Notes: generated by a model not told the origin, from the letters alone. A stretch of 64,000 bases of DNA from Mesostigma viride (GCA_009746045.1 RPFO01001502.1:1-64000), one strand, 5' to 3'. Counted from the stretch's first letter, positions 1 through 9,661 are shown. Program-made: numbers and translations.

Positions 1-1102
1 CTCCTCATCCTCTTGGGGGGAGGTGGCTTGCCCACAGGGTCGGGCGTGTGAGCCTTAACAATCTTCTGCCACCGCGTCTTGTTCTGCATGGCAGTCCAAA
101 GAAGGGAGAGAGAGTGGATGCGGTATTCATAGTACAACGCCTGATTATCCTGACCAGCCAATTCCACATCCGCCTCGGCGACATCACCAGAACGCTCCGC
201 ACCCCAGCCCCCGCACAGCCGGCAGCCCCATCGGCTTCCTCCCTCGGCAAGGATGACATCCGCGCAGTGCTGGAGGAGCACGTGACCTGGCCGCTGGCCA
301 AGCAGCTGACATGATTCGCTGAACACCACGCTCAACAAGGTCGAGGCCCGGGTCTCCAACGTGGAAACCAAGGTCGTCCACAAGCTACAACCCCAGTTCA
401 CGGCGCTACACACCACGGCGCAGGCTTCGGAAACGCATGCTGCACTTGTCTCTCGCCTTAACCAGGTGGAGGGCAAGTGTGGCGTGCTCCTGAAGAAGCT
501 TGAGGCCATCACCGCCCACACCGAGGCCCTGGCCACACAGGTCCCCAAGATAGCGGAGCAGACGGCCACCATTGCATCCCATGCAGCCACCCCGGCAGGA
601 TGCTGGCGACCTCCCGCCGCTCTCCTACGCGGACCTGCTGCAGTCAGCGACCGCCTCCACCACCGACGCCATCGCCACAAAGCTCCAGGAGCTGGAGGAC
701 CAGGCCCAGCAACGGGAGGTCACCGACCGCGCTCGCCGCGAGTGCCCGGCGAGTGGTGCTACGTCGCTTCCCCCAGAAGCCAGGTGAGACGTCAACCTCT
801 CTTGCTGACGAGCTCAAGAACCAGCTTCTTACCCTCATGGGCCTGGTAGGTGAGGTAGAACTGCGTGGGTGCCACCGCCTTCCCCACTCACGGGACAAGG
901 CGGCTCCCCACCAGTCCTACTCACCTTCCCCTCCCCTGAGGATAAGCAGCGGTTCCTCTCTCGTCGCAAGCGGTTGCACGACCTCACCTGGACGCTGGAT
1001 GACGACCTCACCCCCGCTCAGCAACAGCAGCGACGCGACCTGTGGCCGGAATACCTCCGCCATAAGCAGGACCCCCAGAAGCCCAAGGTGTACTGGAGGG
1101 GC
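1..1102 (+). pseudogene. L1-type ORF1-like protein, 5' part, frameshifted
   Basis: Several overlapping frames read as one decayed protein. An N-terminal segment ends near 310. A coiled-coil-like stretch (361-590) is rich in Ala, Thr, Gln and Glu. A segment with SYADLLQSATAS lies near 620-780. A C-terminal block (869-1102) contains LLTFPSPEDKQRFLSRRKRL, DDDLTPAQQQQRRDLWPEY and ends in VYWRG. The order coiled coil, RNA-binding-like block, WRG tail is what I know from ORF1-type proteins of L1-like LINEs. At least three frame changes are needed, so it is not translatable as it stands. The frame is interrupted at 1102 by Copia-1 and resumes at 8605. The LINE assignment is inference from pattern. 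Confidence 0.5.
1098..1102. repeat. Target-site duplication of Copia-1, left copy
   Basis: GGGGC lies directly before the 5' LTR and is repeated at 8600-8604 directly after the 3' LTR. A 5-bp duplication fits integrase-mediated insertion and fixes both LTR edges. Confidence 0.85.
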
Positions 1103-1479
1103 AGTTAGTCTAAGTCTCCCGCCTGTAGCCTAAGTGGACACGTGCCAGCACCGCCGGCGCCCAATTGGGTACTGGGACGGTGCTGGACTAGAGCAGTCGT
1201 GGCATGGACACGTGGCTGTACTCAGTATGTGATGAGCCGGTACCTCAGTACCGGGACTGTAGTTGTCATGTTAGGACTGACTAGATCAGGTTGTAACTGA
1301 TAGGCTAGTCCGTCCAGGATCAGTAAGTTAGTTTAACTTACGCAAAGTCTGGCCAGCCATCGTTGACGGCTGGCCAGCAGTATATGTGCCACATTATCCT
1401 AATGCCAAGGTGTCTCGTCGTTCACACACACACGCCATTTGGCAGTGCCCAAGCATTCCAAGCTTTGTGTTGCATAACT
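1103..1479 (+). repeat. 5' LTR of Copia-1
   Basis: It is 377 bp, beginning AGTTAGTCTAAG and ending CATAACT, and matches 8222-8599. The ends AGTTA/TAACT are inverted repeats and are not the usual TG...CA. A CA-repeat (about 1422-1435) and a duplicated GGCCAGCC motif (around 1350-1375) lie inside. The base after the LTR starts TGCATTAAAAAC, which is not a TGG-type primer-binding site, so the primer is not identified. Confidence 0.85.
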
Positions 1480-1583
1480 TGCATTAAAAACTCCAAAAAC
1501 ATACACACGAAAAACGACGAGCGTGCGAAACGTTCAGTTCGCAAACACCCATTTCCATTTTTTTTACCCATCTTTTTGAACCA

Positions 1584-3197
1584 ATGGCTCCCAAGAACAA
1601 CAAGGGAAAGGCCCTTGTGGGCGCGACTTCCTCGGAGGAGGAGTCGCCGTCGGTGACGAGTACCAGTCGTCTTCGTCGTCCCCGATGTCCGATGACTCGG
1701 GGACGTCGGACTCGATTGGCGAGTATGCGCCAGGATTACGAGAACCGGGATGCTCAGGATCCCATGCATCCTGAGGATGCGGCGATGGAGGCAGCGACCC
1801 AACGTACCGTGACGTTGTGGAGAACGTCGTGGTGCGCGTTCCCCTGATGCGTAGGGCGCGGGGGTCGACCCCGGTGGTGCGTCCGAGGGGACCACCATAT
1901 GCACCACGCGGTGCGGGGGCGGGGCCCGAGTCGGAGAGGAGGCGAGTGGGGAGTCCGGCAGCGTGTCGGAAACCAGCTCGCTGGGTTTGTTTGGACTGCA
2001 GCCATCGTCGGCTGACGAGGCGCGCAGTGCGCAGGTGGCAGCGGATGCTGCAATGGCGCAGAGCCTGCAGGAGCAGGAGTCCGCAGAAGAGCGGAGGTTG
2101 GCAGTGCGCGCACGTGAGCGCGCCCAACAAATGGAGGATGCTGCTCAGGTCCGCGCGGCATTGATGAGGAGGTCAGCGTCGCCGACCCATGACGTGGTGA
2201 GGAGGGCGGACCTGGCGTGTTTCCAGCGCCTTCGACGGTCGGCAACGATCCCGAGGGAGATTGATGGGTGCTGCAGGAGTCGGAGTATTCTTTGACGGGT
2301 CCGTCGGCGTCCGAAGCGGACGACCTGGTGGAGATGACGCCGGCTATGCAGGCGCGAGAGAAGGAGGCGCAGAGGAGGCTCGCGGTCTTCAAGGCGGAGC
2401 GGGAGAAGAAGCAGCGGAGGCGGAACGTGATCGCGCAGAGGAAGCTGCGCGAGCAGCAGGAGCGTGACAGGGCGGAGGCGCTCGCGGCCAGGATTCGGGT
2501 GAAGATGTCTCACACCAAGGTGAGGTGTGAGCGTCTCACCCGCGACCTGAAGAGCTGGAAATACCGGAAGGTCGCGGAGATAGCACCTTTGCAGGGGCCG
2601 GCTCGTCGGGAAGCCGAGGAGCGCTACCGCAGGAAGCTGGCCGCCTGGGAGGCAAGCGTAGGTCGCCTGGAGAGGCGTATGCTGAAGCAGCGACGCCGTA
2701 TGTCGAAGAACATCAAGAAGGCTGCTGTGAGGGGATGCATGGGGGAGGCGGTAAGAGCTGAATTTGGTTTGATGCCGGATGAACGCATTTCTACCGAGCA
2801 ACTTACCATTTTTTGTCGCAGCCAACGCATACCATTCAAACCGAGACGGCACAGCGGCAAGGACCAGGGTGACGCACCGGGGCGAACCCGGTCCAGCGAC
2901 CTTGTCGCACCGGGAGGACATCCGGAGGCAACTCCAACTGGCCCAGCAGATGCTGGACGAGGGGCGGGAGCTCACCCCGGGCGAGCATGGCCGCCTAGCA
3001 GACACGGTGGCGAGGCTGGTGGCCTCGCTGAAGCCAACAAAACGAAGGGCACCGGAGGAGGCGTGCCAGCCACAGCAAAAACGCAGGAGGGACGAGAGGG
3101 ACGAGGGGGAGGATGACGGGGAGAGGGGGGGCAACCAGGGCGGGGTGGACACGGCACCCAGGAGTCTGCACCAACACGGCACGAGGGCGGGGAGCGG

Positions 3198-3229
<32 letters not shown>

Positions 3230-4236
3230 GCAGCAGCAGCCACAACCAGCAGGAACGACCACAACCTCCAATATGGCCTTGAACAGGCCCAGGTTTGATC
3301 CAAAAAAGAAAGAGGACAAGCTAGTGTTTCCGGGTTTGCCAGAGGGCCACACCCAGGACGAAGCTAGGGAGTGGTTGTTTAAGTTGTCACATGCATATGC
3401 TAGCGACAATGTCCGTGATTGGTTTGCCTCTCTACGTGCGTCCACACCCATCCATCAATCTGCCAAGCCTATCCAGCAGTTGGTACAATTGTACCAAAAG
3501 CGTGCCAGCAGCGGGGTAGACGTGGCAGAAAATGTGTTGTGGGCGCAGTTCATGGTTGATCTTAGGGCACTTGTTACCACGGGGGAGCACTTAGAAGTGC
3601 TTAAGGGCTTCCAGTGGATAGAGGCCTATAAGGTCAATAAGCGTGACTATGTGAGTGACAACAAAAAATATGTCATGTACATAGAGGGGATGAGGAGCTG
3701 AAGAAGCTCAATGCCAAGTACCTAGTACACCTATGGCTACAAAAGGCAGAACTGGACCCACCACCCTGTCAGTAATCCTGGCAGGTCTGAAGGATAAGTG
3801 GGAGGACTTCAGGAAGGCAATGGCCTATGTGCAGCAATGCCTAGAGCCGTTTGCTGCTGCAGCCAAGGAGGAAAGGTGAAGCAGGTAAAGGGGGAGGAAG
3901 CCTCAGGTACGGGGCTCTCCAAGAAGCAGATGCAGTCGCTGGTAGCCCAGGTAAAGGCGGTAATGGGGGGGATAAAAACAAAAACAACAAAAGTGGGGGA
4001 GGTGGAAACAAGGGGGGGGAAAGAACAATAACAATAAAAACAGAAAACAAAGTGGGGGAGCTAGCAAGCCAGGGGGTGCTAAGCCAGCAGGGGGGGACAA
4101 GAGGTTGCCTCATGACCCCACCAAGCATTGCACTAGGTGCCTTTGTAAGGGGCACCTAAAAGATGACTGCTGGAAGGCAAACCCGACTATGGTTCTGACG
4201 TTGATGTTTGTCCTGGATGCTGGAAAACACGTCACC
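1584..4236 (+). pseudogene. gag: Copia-1 gag region, broken over several frames
   Basis: The first ATG is at 1584 (MAPKNNKGKALVG). Coding character then moves between frames: an acidic Ser-rich start, a Lys/Arg/Glu-rich coiled coil at about 2268-2750, a segment with HREDIRRQLQLAQQMLDEGR (about 2910), a CAG/CAA run near 3198-3240 that would encode polyglutamine, and a capsid-like segment at 3273-3701 starting MALNRPRFDPKKKEDK. A CCHC zinc knuckle (CTRC-x4-H-x4-C) lies at 4129-4170, followed by a CPGC...RH motif at 4209-4236. One in-frame TGA (3114-3116) and several shifts interrupt it. A possible short intron (2751-2821) explains only part of this. Gag would package the element RNA. Confidence 0.6.
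2751..2821 (+). other. Candidate 71-bp intron in Copia-1 gag
   Basis: It begins GTAAGA and ends in a T-rich tract followed by GTCGCAG, both good splice-like signals. It sits where coding character leaves the frame of 2268-2750. Joining 2750 to 2822 does not restore the frame that looks coding after 2880, so either a further indel exists or this is coincidence. Confidence 0.25.
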
Positions 4237-7200
4237 CCATTGCAGCAGGAGCGCGCTGCACGGCACCCAGGCACAACAAGACACGCCAGGGCGCTACAAC
4301 CGCGCGGGGGCGGCAGACCAGGGTGACACCTGTAAGCTACCCTCACCATTTTTCACAAATGGTTTCCTGTTACCTTCTGTCTGCCAAGTGTTGCCTGAGT
4401 GTGATGATGTGGATTGGGAAGTGGCATATGACATGACACTGTCACACATGATGCGTGACCCCACCATAGCTTCCCTTAGTGCAGCAGCAGAAAAGGTAAT
4501 CACGTATGGTGCTCTAGCAGAGCAACTGCACAAGGTTATGGGCCATGAGGCTGTGGCTGAAAGGCTAGCCAATAAAATACAAGGCCATGATCTGGAACAG
4601 ATGTGCAGGCACGTACGTAAGCACTGTGAGCAATGTCAGCTATATGCTCCTAAGCCCAGAAAATGGCATGTGGCCACACCACCACTGGCTAGAGGCAAAC
4701 TGGTTGGGGATGTTATACACGTGGTGAAGGACACGGTATACTACCTAGTCATAAAGGATGCCTGGTCAAGGTTTGTGGTAGTGGAGCCCCTGCCTGGGAT
4801 GGATAAAGAGCAGCTGCACAGAGCTTTACAGATAGCCTTGGCACGTTTTCACCCCATTGAAAAAGTAATGCTGGATCAGCAGTTTCTCTGCATCCAGGAC
4901 AGGAATGACCTGCCCAAGATAGAAGTGTCTGGGGCTCAAGATCATGAACGTCAGGGGTTGGTAGAACGTACCATGAGAGCCATCAGGGATGTGATAAGAA
5001 AAATGCCATCCAGGTTGGCTGACTCTGGTAGCTATGCTGACAGGGCATCTTGGGCAGCAGGGGTGACTACCCAGCTAAACGCCAAACCAATAATGTCCTC
5101 ACCTTTTGGGGAAATCACCCCAACTGGCCTTCAGTCAGGCAGCTATGCTTCAGAGGTACACACTCACTACAACACACAAAGGCAGCACTTAGCCAAGTTG
5201 CTGGCAAAGAAAGACAAAAATAATGCCAGGCCTGTGTTTGAAGTGGGGGACCATGTGTTGTTTTTCAGAGAGGGTGACAGAGGAAGAGCACACTCTGCCA
5301 GATGGCACGGTCCAGCTGTAGTCACCAAAATTCATGAAGAAGGGACTGCAGTCACTATACAACATGACAGAGAGCGTGTGGTCAGCAAGCATAGACTCAA
5401 GCTTTATTACCCACCACTGGCAGACGTGTCAGGGGTAGAATTCTTGGACATGGATTCAGAGCAGGAGTCTGGTGGATTGATCTCACCCAATGAATTGGCT
5501 AAGGACGTCATTGATGCAAGCACTAGTACCACAGTAGAAGCTCCTGTGTTCCTCAGTAGTGCAGCCCCACTACAACCCAATAGTCCACCTGGGCAGGAGG
5601 ACGGTGCACAGGGTGAGCAGCAGGTAGCACCTCCCTCACACCTGGAGGAGTCACAAAATAGAGCAGATCCTGTCGTTCCCAGGAAGTCATTTGCTGAGAT
5701 TCTTAAGGCCTTGCACAAGGCACACAACACTAAAGCAGTTGTGGCAACAGGTACAGCACAGGTCAATGCTGTAGGGGATGCAGGTCAAGATCCTAGTATT
5801 TTGGCTGTAGACACCCAAGCACAGGTGAGTATCATCAGTGCAGAAGCTGTATCTGGTCTGAAAATGAAGGCCTCACCATGGGCTAGAGTGTCAGATTTTT
5901 CAGGCAAAACCAAAATGCAGGTCAAAGGTCAGGTGAGCATTCAAATCTTGGGTATGCCCACTCCATTTCAGGTGGTTGAGGGCTACTCAGGGAATGCCCT
6001 GTTAGGGGAACCTTTTGTATCTTACCCTGGTGTTGTCATCTCAGCTGGGAGGTTGAGTGTGGCAGGGGTAGGACAGGTGCCTCTAGATCATTTTAAAATC
6101 CCTTTGAGCCAGATTAGCACTGGGTTGGATGCTGCCATCAATGCAGTTAAGCCCAAGTACCTCCCAGGTCAGGAACCGTGTGTGGAGGACCTCATACACT
6201 CTCAAAAGCTACACCCTTCAGCGTTTGGGCTTGGTAGATGGGATGTTGCATCCATGTCTCCCCTGTCCTATGATGATATTGTACGGGACTGCCAGACGCA
6301 GATTGGGTTTCTTAAGTGGCTGGAGGCTTTTACCAAAGCCAGGGAGGAGTGGGTTGTTCCAGATGCACGTAGTCCCACACACACACCACCTGTGACTCCT
6401 CTTGATGCTATGCCAGCTGGAGCCAAGAAGCTAAGGTTAAAGTTTGTGTGCAAGCATAAACCTCAGGCTGATGGGGGACCACCCATTTTCCATGCTAGGC
6501 CATGTGTTACTGAGTTCAGGGGCTCTACAGAGCTGACAGAGGCTGAGCTTTATACTCCTGGTATTCAGCAAACGTCTCTCAAGGTGTTGCTTTCCTTGTT
6601 TTTGCATCAGCTTAATACAGGGAAGGATTATGTGTGTAAAGCCACAGATATCAAAAGAGCCTTTCTAAAGGGGGACCCTGCCATAGCACAGCAGGTCTGG
6701 AGAGGTCAGGTATACGTGGTGAATACTCCTAAGGTGTGGCACAGGGATATTGTTCAACCCTTGTTGAGGCCAAACCTGGGGGTTGAAGGGTTGCAGTCAG
6801 CTCCAAAAATTTTTAGGCTGTCTGCACAGGAGGTATTCATGAAGCTAGGGGCCACCTATGATGACATTGACCCTTGCCTGTTTGTCATCCCACACCCTGA
6901 TGGAATGATGATGTTTGTCTGGCATGGGGATGATCAGTTAATCTCAGGTCCTAGAGCTGCAGTGGATGCTTTCATAGCTCAGGTGTCTGCCAGTTTTGAG
7001 ATTGGCAAGCAGCTAGAGCTGGGCAAGGAGCCAGTCAAGTTCTGTGGCATGATGCTTGAGTTGCTGCAGCAGCAGGGCAGCTGGGTTTGTTCCATGCAGG
7101 CCTCTGCTGAATACATTAAGTCTTGTCTGGATGTCCTGCCTGTTCACATCACCCCTGACATGTGCCCTACCATTAGAGGCAAGCTTGGTTGGCTATGTGC

Positions 7201-7837
7201 TACATGTGCACCCCACCTGGCTTTTGTGAGCAGGGTAGATGATGAGGTACTACAGGAGGTAGGAGCACGGGCAATCAAGCAGTTGTTGCATGATGGTCCA
7301 CCTTTGATGCTTCACTCACTGGACCTGTTTACTCCCATTCACATCACGTGCATGATGGATAGTTCAATGGAGTCCAGGGTAGTTACCAAGGTTCAAGCCA
7401 GAGAGGCTGGATTGTTTTTCCTGCATAACCAAGGTGGGAAGAAGTCACTAGTCTCCTGGTTCAGTAGATTGCACAAGAGGAAAGCTGTGAGTAGCAATGT
7501 AGCTGAATGCAGGGCTGTGGTATCTTCTGTCTTGCATGCAAGGTATCTCAATCACTTGCTGGTCTGGCTTCAACACCAGGCTGGTAGCTCTGCAGGAGTG
7601 AAAGCACATTTGCTGACTGACTCTCAATCTATCATCTCTTTCCTTGCCAATCCTTTGGCTGTACACTCGGACCTGGATTGGATTGTGCTAAAACAGGAAT
7701 GCAAGTACCTGGAGTCTAAAGCCCACGTCAGGGACAAAGACAATGCTGCAGATGCACTGACCAAGGTGCCACAAGCAGCAGGACCACAATACCAGGTCTT
7801 GTATGGGTTGATGAACCCTGGTTACAGTCTGAAGTGA
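4208..7837 (+). CDS. pol: Copia-1 pol: integrase, protease-like, reverse transcriptase, RNase H
   Basis: 1209 codons, uninterrupted. Integrase: HHCC finger (LHKVMGH, then CEQC, residues ~108-143), catalytic triad near D168 (GDVIHV), D223 (LDQQ) and E253 (GLVERT), and a C-terminal WHGPAVVTKI module (~367). A linker leads to a retropepsin-like stretch: DTQAQVSIIS (~535) and LLGEPF (~598). RT: TDIKRAFLKGD (~812), VEGLQSAPKIF (~858, the position of YGLKQ in Copia) and FVWHGDDQLI (~905, the position of YVDD). RNase H: residues ~1060-1190 with SSNVAECRAVV, TDSQSI and ADALTK. The true start is unclear; the first residues overlap gag in another frame, so translation may depend on frameshifting. Protease after integrase is the oddity, and Copia-2 repeats it. 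Confidence 0.85.
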   Translation: MSWMLENTSPHCSRSALHGTQAQQDTPGRYNRAGAADQGDTCKLPSPFFTNGFLLPSVCQVLPECDDVDWEVAYDMTLSHMMRDPTIASLSAAAEKVITYGALAEQLHKVMGHEAVAERLANKIQGHDLEQMCRHVRKHCEQCQLYAPKPRKWHVATPPLARGKLVGDVIHVVKDTVYYLVIKDAWSRFVVVEPLPGMDKEQLHRALQIALARFHPIEKVMLDQQFLCIQDRNDLPKIEVSGAQDHERQGLVERTMRAIRDVIRKMPSRLADSGSYADRASWAAGVTTQLNAKPIMSSPFGEITPTGLQSGSYASEVHTHYNTQRQHLAKLLAKKDKNNARPVFEVGDHVLFFREGDRGRAHSARWHGPAVVTKIHEEGTAVTIQHDRERVVSKHRLKLYYPPLADVSGVEFLDMDSEQESGGLISPNELAKDVIDASTSTTVEAPVFLSSAAPLQPNSPPGQEDGAQGEQQVAPPSHLEESQNRADPVVPRKSFAEILKALHKAHNTKAVVATGTAQVNAVGDAGQDPSILAVDTQAQVSIISAEAVSGLKMKASPWARVSDFSGKTKMQVKGQVSIQILGMPTPFQVVEGYSGNALLGEPFVSYPGVVISAGRLSVAGVGQVPLDHFKIPLSQISTGLDAAINAVKPKYLPGQEPCVEDLIHSQKLHPSAFGLGRWDVASMSPLSYDDIVRDCQTQIGFLKWLEAFTKAREEWVVPDARSPTHTPPVTPLDAMPAGAKKLRLKFVCKHKPQADGGPPIFHARPCVTEFRGSTELTEAELYTPGIQQTSLKVLLSLFLHQLNTGKDYVCKATDIKRAFLKGDPAIAQQVWRGQVYVVNTPKVWHRDIVQPLLRPNLGVEGLQSAPKIFRLSAQEVFMKLGATYDDIDPCLFVIPHPDGMMMFVWHGDDQLISGPRAAVDAFIAQVSASFEIGKQLELGKEPVKFCGMMLELLQQQGSWVCSMQASAEYIKSCLDVLPVHITPDMCPTIRGKLGWLCATCAPHLAFVSRVDDEVLQEVGARAIKQLLHDGPPLMLHSLDLFTPIHITCMMDSSMESRVVTKVQAREAGLFFLHNQGGKKSLVSWFSRLHKRKAVSSNVAECRAVVSSVLHARYLNHLLVWLQHQAGSSAGVKAHLLTDSQSIISFLANPLAVHSDLDWIVLKQECKYLESKAHVRDKDNAADALTKVPQAAGPQYQVLYGLMNPGYSLK

Positions 7838-8213
7838 CTGGCACATTGTACATGTTAGCCCATGACCCCCTGCCTAATACTGCAGCTGAAAGGCTGCAGT
7901 GGCAGCTGGGTAGTTTTCTGACAGTGAGAAGCACTGGTCTAGAAAGTTGGGACATGATGAATGTGTTATTTATTGAATAAAATTTTGTGAGACACTTGTT
8001 TGGATGACCATGACATGCTGGGGCCTGGAGCACCCATCTCACTCAGTTAAGAAACCATGCTTGAGACATGGGGCCTTTTTAATGCATCTCTTGTACATGT
8101 GTGAGGTGACCTTTGGGTCCTAGTAGGTTATCTGACAGTTTTTTTAAGGCATTGGGAATGGCTGCGTCCATTTGATGGCTATGTGTGTTTCTGTTGAAAC
8201 CCAAAGAAAACTT

Positions 8214-8221
8214 AAAGTGGG
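8214..8221 (+). other. Polypurine tract of Copia-1
   Basis: AAAGTGGG directly abuts the 3' LTR, the position where plus-strand DNA synthesis is primed in LTR retrotransposons. Confidence 0.65.
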
Positions 8222-8599
8222 AGTTAGTCTAAGTCTCCCGCCTGTAGCCTAAGTGGACACGTGCCAGCACCGCCGGCGCCCAATTGGGTACTGGGACGGT
8301 GCTGGACTAGAGCAGTCGTGGCATGGACACGTGGCTGTACTCAGTATGTGATGAGCCGGTACCTCAGTACCGGGACTGTAGTTGTCATGTTAGGACTGAC
8401 TAGATCAGGTTGTAACTGATAGGCTAGTCCGTCCAGGATCAGTAAGTTAGTTTAACTTACGCAAAGTCTGGCCAGCCATCGTTGACGGCTGGCCAGCAGT
8501 ATATGTGCCACATTATCCTAATGCCAAGGTGTCTCGTCGTTCACACACACACGCCATTTGGCAGTGCCCAAGCATTCCAAGCTTAGTGTGTCCATAACT
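8222..8599 (+). repeat. 3' LTR of Copia-1
   Basis: 378 bp, identical by eye to the 5' LTR up to AAGCTT; then one inserted base and two substitutions before the shared end CATAACT. It is followed by the GGGGC duplication at 8600-8604. Confidence 0.85.
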
Positions 8600-8604
8600 G
8601 GGGC

Positions 8605-8652
8605 GGGGACCTGATGATCAACCACAAGATGTGGACGCCCCCAGCGGGCTAG
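8605..8652 (+). pseudogene. C-terminal end of the interrupted L1-type ORF1-like gene
   Basis: If Copia-1 and one GGGGC copy are removed, the frame ending VYWRG at 1102 continues here for 15 codons (GDLMINHKMWTPPAG) to a TAG at 8650-8652. The continuity supports both the insertion model and the reality of the older frame. Confidence 0.6.
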
Positions 8653-9081
8653 AATAGCAATAGCCCTAGCTTGTAACCATTGGCGTCACTGCCGCTAAGG
8701 CAGCCATGCCTAGAATGTTGCCTAGCTGTGCCAACACACCTAGTCACGTGCCGCCAACGCACGGTACACAACCAGCCATAGCCTTAGCCTAGTCCTAGTA
8801 CAGCCATGCTACGCCCTGGCTATGTTCAGATTACCTGCCCACGCTCCTTGCTATGATATGCTCACATGGGTCTTATTGCACCCACAGTTTGCCGGATCGT
8901 TAGCCTGTCCTTTTAGCTAGCCGCGCCCGATTGCAGCTGTGGCATGCCTTCGGCATGAAGGAGACTGGGGGTCTCTGCCCTTTCTCCTGTAGTGCACACA
9001 CAGGGATTAAAAGCACTTCGGTGCTCCGTGACTCCCCAACGGGAGCACGAGTTTAATTAATTAATTAATTAATTAATTAAT
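8653..9081 (+). mobile_element. LINE 3' UTR, terminal hairpin and (TTAA)n tail
   Basis: No gene is seen between the ORF1-like stop and the tail. A perfect AGCAC-TTCG-GTGCT hairpin lies at 9012-9025. A second hairpin at 9027-9049 (CGTG, CTCCC, loop CAAC, GGGAG, CACG) is followed by GAG and a TTAA microsatellite (9052-9081). The same hairpin and tail recur at 13433-13502, and the right half recurs inverted at 9684-9701. This is the pattern of non-LTR elements whose RT recognises a 3' stem-loop. No ORF2 lies between ORF1 and the tail. Confidence 0.55.
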
Positions 9082-9229
9082 GCGGTATTCAAACTGGGCT
9101 GGGACCAGTAGGTCATCCAGCAACATCTCACTAGATGTAGTTCGTGACATGTTTCCCTACCCTTTTGGGAATGCCCTTGGGGTGCAGGCCAGGTCAGAAT
9201 ATTATTAGTATTCGGTATGCGCTATTACA

Positions 9230-9515
9230 ATTAAATTAAATTAAACCGACTATAACATGACTCCGTTGGGAGATCATGTAGCACATATTCCCGTGGATGG
9301 ATGGGGGGGGGACAAAGCCGCAAAACCGAACTAATCCTAGGTATGTTCTGATTTGGCACGCCGCAAAGGTGAAAACCATTTGCGTTCTGTGCCGGTCCGC
9401 GGAAAACGCGATCTGCAAATGAATCCAGGCCGGAATCGAACTGGGGACCTCTCGCACCAACTTTTTGCTGACTATAGGACGGACGTCTCCTGATCCTAAG
9501 GCATCGCCAACTGAC
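9230..9515 (-). mobile_element. Possible tRNA-derived SINE
   Basis: On the minus strand, TTGGCGATGCCTTAGGATCA (9491-9510) resembles an RNA polymerase III A box, and GTTCGATTCC (about 9432-9441) matches the B box GTTCGANTCC. The T-arm pairing is poor, so it is not a functional tRNA. A body of about 190 bases follows and ends in an (ATTTA)-type tail at 9231-9245. Head, body and A/T tail are the SINE pattern. The assignment is tentative. Confidence 0.4.
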
Positions 9516-9661
9516 ACCTACAGTCATCCGCAAAAGTTCTCCTTTCCGGGGAGTGATGCAAGCCTTTCGGATTTGGTACTAGATAAATCATTCGAGATCT
9601 GTGTGTGTAGGAGTACTACAGGGGTAGGTATGCGCTATATTGGGGTCCATATACATAGATG

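Larger units (their letters stand above)
1103..8599 (+). mobile_element. Copia-1, complete Copia-like LTR retrotransposon
   Basis: Two LTRs (1103-1479 and 8222-8599) flank a gag region and one long pol gene. The flanks carry a GGGGC duplication. The order of pol domains is integrase, protease-like, reverse transcriptase, RNase H. RT and RNase H are Copia-like because integrase precedes RT, but the protease-like domain sits after integrase, unlike standard Copia. The LTRs are identical by eye except for the last ~14 bases. Pol is uninterrupted for 1209 codons while gag is broken, so this looks like a recent insertion of a partly defective copy, or one whose gag is spliced or frameshifted. Confidence 0.85.

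Noticed and set aside
2145-3245. Minus-strand 366-codon Leu-rich frame
   Set aside because: The Leu run is the complement of the CAG repeat of Copia-1 gag; the remainder is antisense to gag.
9425-9515. Functional tRNA gene on the minus strand
   Set aside because: B-box-like sequence is present but T-stem and acceptor pairing are poor; a SINE head is more likely.
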